From positions 2,480,001 through 2,544,000 of the forward strand of contig NZ_QPER01000002.1 of NCBI RefSeq assembly GCF_009455635.1: a stretch of DNA of 64,000 nucleotides. Reading direction: 5' to 3'. Positions 36,958 to 44,576 of the stretch are shown one piece after another (position 1 is the first letter of the stretch; every line of letters starts with the position of its first letter). The position numbers and the translations under genes were made by a program. The notes below the pieces were generated by a model. It was given only the letters and a program-made list of their open reading frames with translations. It was not told the origin of the DNA and ran no database searches. This DNA is from Paraburkholderia agricolaris (GTDB lineage Bacteria > Pseudomonadota > Gammaproteobacteria > Burkholderiales > Burkholderiaceae).

Positions 36958-38193
36958 GGCGGATTCAACCGGTCATTGCAACACCTCTGTTCCAATACGG
37001 AAATGGAGTGTGGAGCACGATGGAACGACAAAGAAAACATTGGTTGAGCGCGGAGCAGAAGAACGAGATATGGAGGATGTGGCGCGAGGGTGAGTCGTTG
37101 AGCACAATCGCGCGCATGCTCGAGCGTCAGCCGAGTGGGGTTTATCGGGTTGTTCACAAGACCGGTGGAATCTCTCCGGTCGCTCGTACACGATCTGCCC
37201 GGTCACTGACACTTGCCGAACGCGAGGAGATATCGCGGGCCTTGGGGGCAGACAGATCGTTGGGCCAGATTGCCCTGCAACTGGGGCGCTCGAAATCGAC
37301 CATCAGCCGGGAGATCGGGCGCAATGGCGGTATTCAGCGATATCGGGCGCACGAGGCCGATGCGAATGCCTGGGAGCGTGCACGGCGGCCCAAGGCGTGT
37401 GCGTTGTCGGGCAACGCGCGTCTGCGCCGGCTGGTGGCAGCCAAGCTCAAATTACAATGGGCTCCTGTACAGATAGCGGGATGGCTCAGGCGCGAGTTCC
37501 GGGTCAACAAGGACATGCAGATATCTCACGAGACGATCTACCGCAGCCTGTTCATCCAGGCGCGCGGGGTGCTTAAAAAGGAACTCGTCACCCATCTTCG
37601 TACGAACCGTACGATGCGTCAGGCGAAGAGCGCCTCGGCAAGCGGCCAGAACAGGGGCAAGATAATCGGGGCAGTGTCGATCAGCGAAAGACCCGCTGAA
37701 GTGGAGGACCGCGCGCTGCCCGGTCACTGGGAGGGCGATCTGCTGGCGGGTTCGAACAACACCTACATTGCCACACTGGTGGAGCGGCACTCGCGTTATG
37801 TGATGCTGGTCAAGGTGGCAGGCAAGGACACGGCAAGTGTGGTGTCCGCGTTGATAAAACAGGTGAACAAGCTGCCAAAAGAACTGCGTGGATCGCTGAC
37901 ATGGGACCGCGGCACGGAAATGGCGAGCCACCGGAACTTCACGATTGCCACGGACGTGCAGGTGTATTTCTGCGATCCGCGAAGTCCATGGCAACGGGGC
38001 AGTAATGAAAACACGAATGGCCTGCTGCGTCAGTACTTCCCCAAAGGCGAGCCGGTGGGCGGCTATTCGCAGTCAGAATTGAACAAGGTCGCCGCGCGCC
38101 TGAACGGTCGGCCCCGGCAAACCTTGCAATTTATGAACCCGGCTGAAAAACTGGCAGAAACGTTGGGTGTTGCGTTGACCGGTTGAATCCGCC
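36958..38193 (+). mobile_element. IS30-family insertion sequence (1236 bp)
   Basis: The left end GGCGGATTCAACCGGTCA (from 36958) and right end TGACCGGTTGAATCCGCC (to 38193) are perfect 18-base terminal inverted repeats, extending with a few mismatches to about 28. The flanks carry a 2-base duplication AG (36956-36957 and 38194-38195), the usual size for the family. One transposase gene fills the element. It interrupts copy 3 of the immunity-like gene. Confidence 0.95.
37020..38186 (+). CDS. IS30-family transposase
   Basis: This 388-aa protein has N-terminal HTH domains (LSAEQKNEIWRMWREGESLS, and SLGQIALQLGRSKSTISREI) and an integrase-core DDE domain with Asp in HWEGDLLAG, Asp in LTWDRGTEM and Glu in SNENTNGLLRQYFP. 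All catalytic residues are present, so it may be active. Its 3' end lies 7 bases inside the right inverted repeat boundary. Confidence 0.97.
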   Translation: MERQRKHWLSAEQKNEIWRMWREGESLSTIARMLERQPSGVYRVVHKTGGISPVARTRSARSLTLAEREEISRALGADRSLGQIALQLGRSKSTISREIGRNGGIQRYRAHEADANAWERARRPKACALSGNARLRRLVAAKLKLQWAPVQIAGWLRREFRVNKDMQISHETIYRSLFIQARGVLKKELVTHLRTNRTMRQAKSASASGQNRGKIIGAVSISERPAEVEDRALPGHWEGDLLAGSNNTYIATLVERHSRYVMLVKVAGKDTASVVSALIKQVNKLPKELRGSLTWDRGTEMASHRNFTIATDVQVYFCDPRSPWQRGSNENTNGLLRQYFPKGEPVGGYSQSELNKVAARLNGRPRQTLQFMNPAEKLAETLGVALTG

Positions 38194-38429
38194 AGCGGTA
38201 CGCCTTCGTCAATGCCGATCAACTCACGCGCGAGAGTGGTGTAGCCGCCACTCGGCAATCTGATTTCATCATGACTGATAGCCAGGCAGTACGGCACATT
38301 AACTTCATGAACCAAGCAAGTTTTGATCTGGGCTTCCCACCTTTGAACGTAGGCACCATAAAAAGACCTATTCACAGTAAGAAGAAACTCCAGTAGTTGG
38401 CGTTCGTGGGTCGCTAAAGCCCGTTGCAT
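38194..38429 (-). pseudogene. Immunity-like gene copy 3, N-terminal part (split by IS30)
   Basis: It begins MQRALATHERQLLEFLLTVN after a very strong AGGAGG ribosome site, and reads LIGIDEGVPL up to the insertion point. Left to itself it would run on into the element and end at 38073 with unrelated residues. The C-terminal half is at 36721-36957. Confidence 0.88.
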
Positions 38430-38458
38430 AATTTTCCTCCTTTAGGACCCGGTCATGG

Positions 38459-38595
38459 GCTGGCATGCGCCGCGCATGGATTGGTGTTGTCGCCGGAACA
38501 TCAATTCAACTGGCTGTTGGCACTGTCCGGCGATTCGAAGTGAATTGTGCTGCGGCGCTCAGGTGTTACGCTGACTGGCCACATGCCAAGGCACG
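38459..38595. repeat. Non-coding repeat copy B downstream of immunity-like gene
   Basis: This is the partner of 35968-36115. It lies between copies 3 and 4 of the immunity-like gene and contains CAACTGGCTGTTGG and the end GACTGGCCACATGCCAAGG. It is the trailer of copy 4, now partly read through because that copy is frameshifted. Confidence 0.85.
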
Positions 38596-39022
38596 TTACG
38601 AACCCGACTTGCCATATAGATGACGCAAATCTGCCCCGCCGACCCGCTTTGTTACCTTCGACGACCATTAGCCCGTCGCCCGACTCGGGATAGGCGGCAA
38701 GCGGTTCTCCATCGAGTCTATCGATATTGAAAGAGTCGAGCACGAAGCCTGCCGGCGTTCTATCGGCTATCGCGTAGATAAGCACCGGTACACCTTCGTC
38801 AACGGATATCAGTTCACGCGCAAGCGTTCGGGACTTTTCCCATCCTCCGTAGGTTTCCTCGCCGTGGCTGATCGAGAGGCAATAGGGAACGTTGACTTCA
38901 CAAACCGTACAGTTTTGAATTTGATTCATCCAGCGAGGTGCATCCGCCTCGTACAAAGGAGCATTGACCGAAATAAGAAATTCAATCAATCGATGTTCGC
39001 GGGGAGTTAGCAGTCGTTGCAT
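38501..39022 (-). CDS. Immunity-like protein, copy 4, frameshifted C-terminus
   Basis: The frame is 173 aa, against 141 for copy 1. It starts MQRLLTPREHRLIEFLISVN after AGAGG and is homologous up to DGLMVVEGNK. There, one extra T on the plus strand (within 38648-38650, compared with 36168-36169) shifts the frame, so the conserved ending GGADLRHLYGKSGS is replaced by an unrelated 52-residue tail. The unshifted stop would be at 38596-38598. It is either a decayed copy or a sequencing error. Confidence 0.7.
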   Translation of the reverse strand: MQRLLTPREHRLIEFLISVNAPLYEADAPRWMNQIQNCTVCEVNVPYCLSISHGEETYGGWEKSRTLARELISVDEGVPVLIYAIADRTPAGFVLDSFNIDRLDGEPLAAYPESGDGLMVVEGNKAGRRGRFASSIWQVGFVTCLGMWPVSVTPERRSTIHFESPDSANSQLN

Positions 39023-39042
39023 GTGTAGCCTCTGTGACCTTA

Positions 39043-39208
39043 TTACCGTGGCGGGCGAATCGAACCAACGCGAATTACATCCGCAGACTGTCGATAAGCC
39101 GAGTAGCCGATCTGCACACCGTCGACGATGATATAGAAAGTCTCTCCGTCAGCACCGACCGCCAGCAGACGGGCCGCCACGCCTGCCAGGTTATTCAGAA
39201 ATTTTTTT
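39043..39208 (-). pseudogene. Fragment of possible toxin C-terminus (tail VIRVGSIRPPR)
   Basis: The 54 open minus-strand codons read LNNLAGVAARLLAVGADGET, then FYIIVDGVQIGYSAYRQSAD and VIRVGSIRPPR with stop at 39043. There is no good start; a stop precedes it and the DNA beyond (to 39300) is AT-rich. It lies 21 bases upstream of copy 4, the arrangement expected for a toxin 3' end next to its immunity gene. The rest of 39209-39393 holds nothing recognisable. Confidence 0.5.
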
Positions 39209-39393
39209 TATAGCCATCCTTATTAATTGTACTTGAATGAAGCCCAAGCACCCTATGAGGAGCATTCCATCCCCGTTATCCGATAATTCCTAAAATTGCC
39301 AAATCCATGTGCCTACACAAGAGGTCTTCGCCGCATCACTGCGACGAAAACCAGAACGTCAGGCATGGAAAGGCTGCCCGCGGATTCGCTGAC

Positions 39394-40611
39394 TTAAGAC
39401 TTCTGCACCGACAGATTAAACGCGCCACCATCATAAGCCTCGCAATACGCTTTCCAGTCGGCGGTCACCTGAGCCTCGCATTGCGTCGCGAGTTCGATCA
39501 ATGGCAATTGCCAGTCCTTACGATTGCCGAATGCAATCAATTCGTCCGCAATCGACGACTTCTGCCGGCCGCCGCTGCGCAATTGCCCCCATGCGCTCAA
39601 TTCGGCCATGCTGTTGATCACTGCTTCGAGCCGCGGCAGCTTGTCGTCCCAGGCGCTCAACGCCACGCGGTCTTCCGAAGGTTGCAAGCTGCGCAGCACA
39701 TACGAACGCTGATTGAAATCGACTGCGTGCAGGAAGGCCTGCGAAACAGCCTGATTGCGCCGCTGAATTTCAACCACGCGCTGCGCCTCGCTGTGCCACT
39801 TCGGCTGCGGTGTGCGCACATGCGGCGTCACCGAAGAAGGCAGCGCCTCTTTCAGATCGAGCAGATAGTTGCCGTCCGGCGAGCCTTTGCCTTCGACCAG
39901 AATCGCATAGCGATCCACCCCCAGGCTGCCGGTGCCCGCAATCCGTCGGGCCACGTCGATGACGCGATAGAAGTCTGGATTGGGTTGACTGGCGGCAAAC
40001 TGATGCAGGAACGCGGTAACGGTGGCCCGCGTCTCGTCGCTGACCGCCAGGGCTTTTTTGCCGTCCACCTTGAGCACCCGGGTCTTGCCCTTGAGCGTGG
40101 TACGCCGGTCGAGATACTGGGCACGTGTGCGGCTCTCCAGTGCGTCGAACAGATCGCGCACCATGCCGACGGAGGTCTCCGCTTCGATCCAGCGCGCTTT
40201 GCCGAAGGCGAGCGCGCCACCATACGCATCGACCGCGGTGTGGCAGAGCGCGAGTGCCTGCGCGCGGCTCAGTTTGAGGTCGCTTGCACCGACCAGCACG
40301 CTCGTGAGAAGCCGCACCAGTTCGTAAAGAGCCGGCGCGAGGCAGGCTTCGTCGAAATCGTTGTTGTCGAAATAGACAAGCCGGTTGTCACCCTTGTAGC
40401 TGCCGAAATTTTCCAGATGCATGTCACCGCAAATCCACACCGGCGGTGCATCGTCGAGCACCTTGTCGCGCGGCAGACGCGCATAGAACAGATGACAGGT
40501 GCCGCGCAGAAACACGAATGGCGAGCCACGCATGAGCTTGTACTTCATCGCGAGCCGTTCAGGATCGCGCCCGGTATTGAAGCCGGCAATGGTGTGTGCA
40601 ATATCGGACAT
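39394..40611 (-). CDS. DUF2252 family protein
   Basis: This protein of about 405 aa contains the kinase-like landmarks of DUF2252: WICGDMHLENFGSYKG and VYFDNNDFDEACLAPALYEL, an arrangement recalling aminoglycoside-phosphotransferase folds (HxDxxxxN then D). The function is unknown. The Met at 40611 (MSDIAHTIAGF) or one 5 codons earlier may be the start. Short direct repeats of GGTTCA lie just upstream (40640-40700). Confidence 0.9.
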   Translation of the reverse strand: MSDIAHTIAGFNTGRDPERLAMKYKLMRGSPFVFLRGTCHLFYARLPRDKVLDDAPPVWICGDMHLENFGSYKGDNRLVYFDNNDFDEACLAPALYELVRLLTSVLVGASDLKLSRAQALALCHTAVDAYGGALAFGKARWIEAETSVGMVRDLFDALESRTRAQYLDRRTTLKGKTRVLKVDGKKALAVSDETRATVTAFLHQFAASQPNPDFYRVIDVARRIAGTGSLGVDRYAILVEGKGSPDGNYLLDLKEALPSSVTPHVRTPQPKWHSEAQRVVEIQRRNQAVSQAFLHAVDFNQRSYVLRSLQPSEDRVALSAWDDKLPRLEAVINSMAELSAWGQLRSGGRQKSSIADELIAFGNRKDWQLPLIELATQCEAQVTADWKAYCEAYDGGAFNLSVQKS

Positions 40612-40692
40612 GGATTTCTCTTGCATGCAGCTCGTTGTGGGCTCAACCCGGGTTCAACTCGGGTTCAGTGCGGATTCGGTACAGGTTCAGGT

Positions 40693-41460
40693 TCAAGGCA
40701 AGCGGATCGAGTCCACGAGCGCATGGAGATTGAGCGGTTTCACGCGAATCACGCCACCGCGCGGACTGTCGATATCGGCGACCAGCATGAACGACAGCGA
40801 TACGATCAGCGGAACGATCAGCAACAAGCCGGCGCCCGCTTTCAAACCGCGCGCGCCATAGCCGACCAGTACGTTGGCGCACACGCCGATCAGCACCATC
40901 AGCGCCCATGCCGCGACGGGAATGCGATTCCACCACGCCGCCTGCGTATAACCCTGCGTGTTGAGCACGTCGTTCATACCGGAGACTGCGAGCGCGACCA
41001 CCGGCGTGGGCTGCGCGGTGGCAGCGTTCTTCGCTGCGGACCACATTGCGTTTTGCAGGCGTGACGTGTCGGCGTTAACCTGGGCGAGTTCGTCGGCGTC
41101 GCGTGTGGTGTAGAACAGCACCCGCTGGTCCAGATAAGTCTTCAGCAAGCCCCGCACGGTCGCCGCATCGGCGGCTGGCAACAGATCGGCACGGACATAT
41201 TCGGTGCCGATTGCGTTTGCCTCTTCTTCCTCATAGTTTTTCCGCTGATCGTAGCGGCCTACCGCCATCGAAAAAGTGAAACCGATAATCAGTGCGAGCA
41301 AGGTTAGCGTGGCGGCCTGAATCACGCTGAAGTCGTCGCGTGCATCTTCGTCGATCTTTCTGAATCTGCGTAGCACCGACGCGCCGACGCGCGCCGACAA
41401 CCACATCGCGACGAACGAAATGATGAACACGAGTCCGGGATAGTCGAAGAGGGTTTGCAT
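40693..41460 (-). CDS. DUF4239-type bestrophin-like membrane protein
   Basis: This 255-aa protein has TM segments near 8-25 and 50-68 (ATLTLLALIIGFTFSMAV), a long soluble helical middle (YDQRKNYEEEEANAIGTEYV) and two C-terminal TMs (about 182-230). The pattern matches DUF4239 membrane proteins of unknown role. It is followed at 81 bases by the DUF2252 gene on the same strand. Confidence 0.88.
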   Translation of the reverse strand: MQTLFDYPGLVFIISFVAMWLSARVGASVLRRFRKIDEDARDDFSVIQAATLTLLALIIGFTFSMAVGRYDQRKNYEEEEANAIGTEYVRADLLPAADAATVRGLLKTYLDQRVLFYTTRDADELAQVNADTSRLQNAMWSAAKNAATAQPTPVVALAVSGMNDVLNTQGYTQAAWWNRIPVAAWALMVLIGVCANVLVGYGARGLKAGAGLLLIVPLIVSLSFMLVADIDSPRGGVIRVKPLNLHALVDSIRLP

Positions 41461-41615
41461 GGACGAGCGTTATTCTTATCAGGGTTTCGTTGGCGGGAAT
41501 GCTTTGGGCAGCGGTTAAACGGGCACAGCCATTGCATCATAAGAGACGCAGTGCGGATGGGGAAGCCGGCGTGCAAAGCCGAACTCGCGCATGGGCGCCG
41601 GCAGCATGCGAACCG

Positions 41616-42542
41616 TCAGGAGCCTGTCATCAGATAGTAACGTCCGTTCGCATTGACATTGAAGCCGAAACCGCATTCCATCGGCGAGCCATGCGTCTCG
41701 ACATCGAGCGTCTCCGGTGCGGAAAGCCTGAACTCGATCAGGCATTTGTCCGCCGCTTTGTTCGCGGGTTTGTCATAAGCCGCGAGGTTGGTGATTCTCG
41801 CGGTGGCGTCGAGCGGCGCATCGCCACCGCCATCGGTCACGGGCACGCGCGCCACACCGTCGTAAAAACGCACATAGGCCGACAGATTGCCCATGTTCGC
41901 GCTGGGCTGGCCGTCGGCACCCACCGTGGGATACATGAAGTCGCCGTCGATCCGGTAGATGCCGTGCCGCCCTTTCACCGGCTTGACCTCGATACTGTTC
42001 CACGCGCCGAAAAACATATAGCTGACGAAGCGCGCGCCGTTTGGCGGCACCCCGTTCACCACCGCTTTGCCGGCGATCGACTCGAGACGCTGACGCGCGG
42101 CCGCGACGGCGCGACCGAGCAGCGCATCGTTAGGATAGTTGTCGCCACGGCTCACTGCGGTCCGGTAGTAGGCGCGTGCATCGGGCAGCGCACCCAGCTT
42201 CAATTGCACGTCGCCCTGATGGACCAGCGCCATCGCCACGCGGGCCCGCGCCGAACTGGTGGCTTTCGGCGAGTTCTCCTCGTCGGCCTGCATGGCGGTG
42301 GCTTCGGCGAGCGCGGCTTCCATCTCGACCAGCGTTTGCGCCTCCTTGACGCGCCCGGCTTCGAGCGCGGCCACGCCCAACGCCGCGCATGACGCGTTCG
42401 TGCGGCACGGCACGTCTTTGCCTGCCAGCAGGTTGCGCCGATAGAGTTCAGCGCGCGACGCGGTGGCTTCCGTTTGCGCCGCGACAAGCGCTGGCATAAG
42501 CACAGCAAAGGCAGCAGTGACGACGGCGATTTTGACGTTCAT
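41616..42542 (-). CDS. Hypothetical secreted protein with TPR-like region
   Basis: This 308-aa protein has a signal peptide (1-22, ending PALVAAQ). The region 25-140 is Ala-rich and helical with two Cys (VPCRTNASCAALGVAALEAG), resembling TPR motifs. The second half is a beta-rich region (ARFVSYMFFGAWNSIEVKPV). I do not recognise the family. The start at 42542 is the Met before the signal peptide; the open frame runs 23 codons further. Confidence 0.8.
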   Translation of the reverse strand: MNVKIAVVTAAFAVLMPALVAAQTEATASRAELYRRNLLAGKDVPCRTNASCAALGVAALEAGRVKEAQTLVEMEAALAEATAMQADEENSPKATSSARARVAMALVHQGDVQLKLGALPDARAYYRTAVSRGDNYPNDALLGRAVAAARQRLESIAGKAVVNGVPPNGARFVSYMFFGAWNSIEVKPVKGRHGIYRIDGDFMYPTVGADGQPSANMGNLSAYVRFYDGVARVPVTDGGGDAPLDATARITNLAAYDKPANKAADKCLIEFRLSAPETLDVETHGSPMECGFGFNVNANGRYYLMTGS

Positions 42543-42933
42543 GAGCAAGAGAGGACGGTGGCGACGACGCGTTTCAAAGACGCGCTTCAAGCAGCCGTAT
42601 GCGCCACACACTGGAAGTGGGCTGCCACGGACGCTGGCCGTGATGCTGACAGAAAACCGGCGATTGCGCGAACCCTCACACGCGGCCGGTGCGGGTGCTC
42701 AATCACGCGAACCAGTCGCGATGCCCGGCTCAAGGCGCTTCGTGACGTTTGAGCCCGTGCGGAAGCCGGCATGACGCGCATTCGACATCTCATGCGGCGC
42801 GCATCGAAGCGCTTGCCATGCATGGACTCTGGATGATTTTGCACATCGGCAAGCGCGTGTTTGAAACGACATGCGCACACGAGAACGGCAAGATGGACGT
42901 GACCTACGTCTACCGGGCTGTCTGCAAGCCGCC
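42543..42933. other. Gene-free stretch
   Basis: These 391 bases lie between the secreted protein gene and ftrA (both leftward), with several short open frames on each strand but no recognisable protein, ribosome site or strong repeat. Presumably it holds the promoter of the secreted-protein gene. Confidence 0.5.
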
Positions 42934-43899
42934 CTACACCCCGGCTTGCACGCCGAATTTCTTACGATACGCGCCTGGGCTCGTCAATGCGATACGGCGA
43001 AAGTGCCGTCGCAGCGATTCCTCGGAACCGAAGCCCGCGAGTTCCGCAACACGCGTCATGGGCAACGGCGTGGATGCCTCAAGCAGTTCCCGCGCGATCG
43101 CCACGCGTTCACGCACCAGCCATTCGTAGGGCGCCATGCCGGTGGCGTCGTGAAACTGCCGCTGCAGCGTGCGCGGACTCATCGCGGCCCGTTCGGCCAG
43201 CGAGTGCAAGGTGTGCGGCAAAGCCGGATGACGGCGCACCCAGTCCATCAGTTTCGCGAGGCGGCCGCCTTCATCTTGCGGCATCGGCCGCGGCACGAAC
43301 TGCGCCTGACCGCCCTCGCGATGCGGCGGCACCACGAGCCGCTGCGCGACCCGGTTGGCGACCGCGCTGCCGTGGTCGCGCCGCACCAGATGCAGCAGCA
43401 TGTCGAGCCCTGCCGCCGATCCCGCCGAGGTGATGATCTGTCCTTCGTCGACATATAACGCGTCCGGCTGCACACGCAGTTGCGGATAACGCTGCTGCAA
43501 GGTGTCGGCGTAGCGCCAATGGGTCGTCACGGTCTTACCGTCGAGCACACCCGCGGCGGCCAGCACGAATACGCCGGAGCAAATCGAACAAAGGCGTGTG
43601 CCACGCTCGTGAGCGGCGCGAATCTTCTTCAGCAGCGGCTCGGGCGGCAGTTCGCCGGCATCGCGCCAGCCGGGAACGACAATCGTGTCGGCGCGATCCA
43701 GCAGCTTGAGCGTGTACGGCGCGGTAACGGTAATGCCGCCGGCGGCGCGAATCGGACCAGGCTCACTCGCACATACCGCAAAGCGATACCAGTCCACGCC
43801 GAGTTCGGGACGTTCGAGCGCGAACAGTTCGGTCACGCAGCCGAATTCGAACGTACAGAGCCGGTCGTAAGCCAGTGCAACAACGAGATGATTTTGCAT
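42934..43899 (-). CDS. ftrA: GlxA/FtrA-family AraC-type regulator
   Basis: This 321-aa protein has an N-terminal DJ-1/PfpI-like amidotransferase domain (CTFEFGCVTELFALERPE; nucleophile-elbow region RLCSICSGVFVLAAAG) and a C-terminal AraC HTH (LHSLAERAAMSPRTLQRQF; GFGSEESLRRHFRRI). It resembles FtrA. It is divergent from a rhodanese gene, the usual FtrA neighbour, which is its likely target. Confidence 0.9.
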   Translation of the reverse strand: MQNHLVVALAYDRLCTFEFGCVTELFALERPELGVDWYRFAVCASEPGPIRAAGGITVTAPYTLKLLDRADTIVVPGWRDAGELPPEPLLKKIRAAHERGTRLCSICSGVFVLAAAGVLDGKTVTTHWRYADTLQQRYPQLRVQPDALYVDEGQIITSAGSAAGLDMLLHLVRRDHGSAVANRVAQRLVVPPHREGGQAQFVPRPMPQDEGGRLAKLMDWVRRHPALPHTLHSLAERAAMSPRTLQRQFHDATGMAPYEWLVRERVAIARELLEASTPLPMTRVAELAGFGSEESLRRHFRRIALTSPGAYRKKFGVQAGV

Positions 43900-44021
43900 G
43901 GCGTGATGTTACCGGATATTGACGATTACGCCACTTATCCGGCAACTCAGGTACCGCGACAATGAAGGCTCCTGAATCGCCTCGCGATGCCTTCACGCTC
44001 ACTCCCTACCGGAACCTTGCC

Positions 44022-44435
44022 ATGCCCGATCACAACGCGGTCTCCTCCACCAACCCCGTCACCGCTATCGCCGCTGCCGATAGCACCGCCGCCGTCGCTC
44101 ACTTCCAGGCGTCGCTGCAATTCGAAACCGATTGCGCCGACGTCAGCGCGGCATTCGCGAGCGGCACGCCCGGCTTCGTGCTGCTCGACGTGCGTAGCCC
44201 GGCGCTGTTCGAACAAGGCCACGTGCCGGGCGCGCTGAACCTGCCGCACGGCAAAATCGTGGCGTCGAAGCTCGCGGCTTACCCGCCGGACACGCTCTTC
44301 GTCACCTACTGCGCGGGTCCGCACTGCAACGGCGCCGCACGCGGCGCGCTGCGTCTCGCGCAACTGGGACGGCCCGTCAAATTGATGATCGGCGGCGTCA
44401 CGGGCTGGCTCGACGAGGGGTTCGCCCTGGCTTGA
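44022..44435 (+). CDS. Rhodanese-like domain protein
   Basis: This protein of about 137 aa has a single rhodanese domain: VLLDVRSPALFEQGHVPGA, then the active loop Cys in TYCAGPHCNGAARGAL and the end MIGGVTGWLDEGFAL. It would transfer sulfane sulfur to acceptors such as cyanide or thiols. A second Met 20 codons upstream (43962) is a possible start. It is divergent from ftrA. Confidence 0.9.
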   Translation: MPDHNAVSSTNPVTAIAAADSTAAVAHFQASLQFETDCADVSAAFASGTPGFVLLDVRSPALFEQGHVPGALNLPHGKIVASKLAAYPPDTLFVTYCAGPHCNGAARGALRLAQLGRPVKLMIGGVTGWLDEGFALA

Positions 44436-44576
44436 AGCACGGTCAAATTACCGCCAGGCTGCAGCCAGACGCGGGAGGATCAAACCCCATCACTAACATA
44501 TTGAAAATCAATTAAATAAACGCCGCGAACTGTCGATAACAGGTTCAGCCGCTTCCCTTTCGCGGTTGGACTTAAC

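Noticed and set aside
39307..41064. Open frame of 585 codons on the plus strand
   Set aside because: Antisense to the DUF2252 and DUF4239 genes, which have clear family motifs; no domain seen here.
42543..42933. Several short frames on both strands
   Set aside because: None has a start site, domain or codon pattern above the background of GC-rich shadows.
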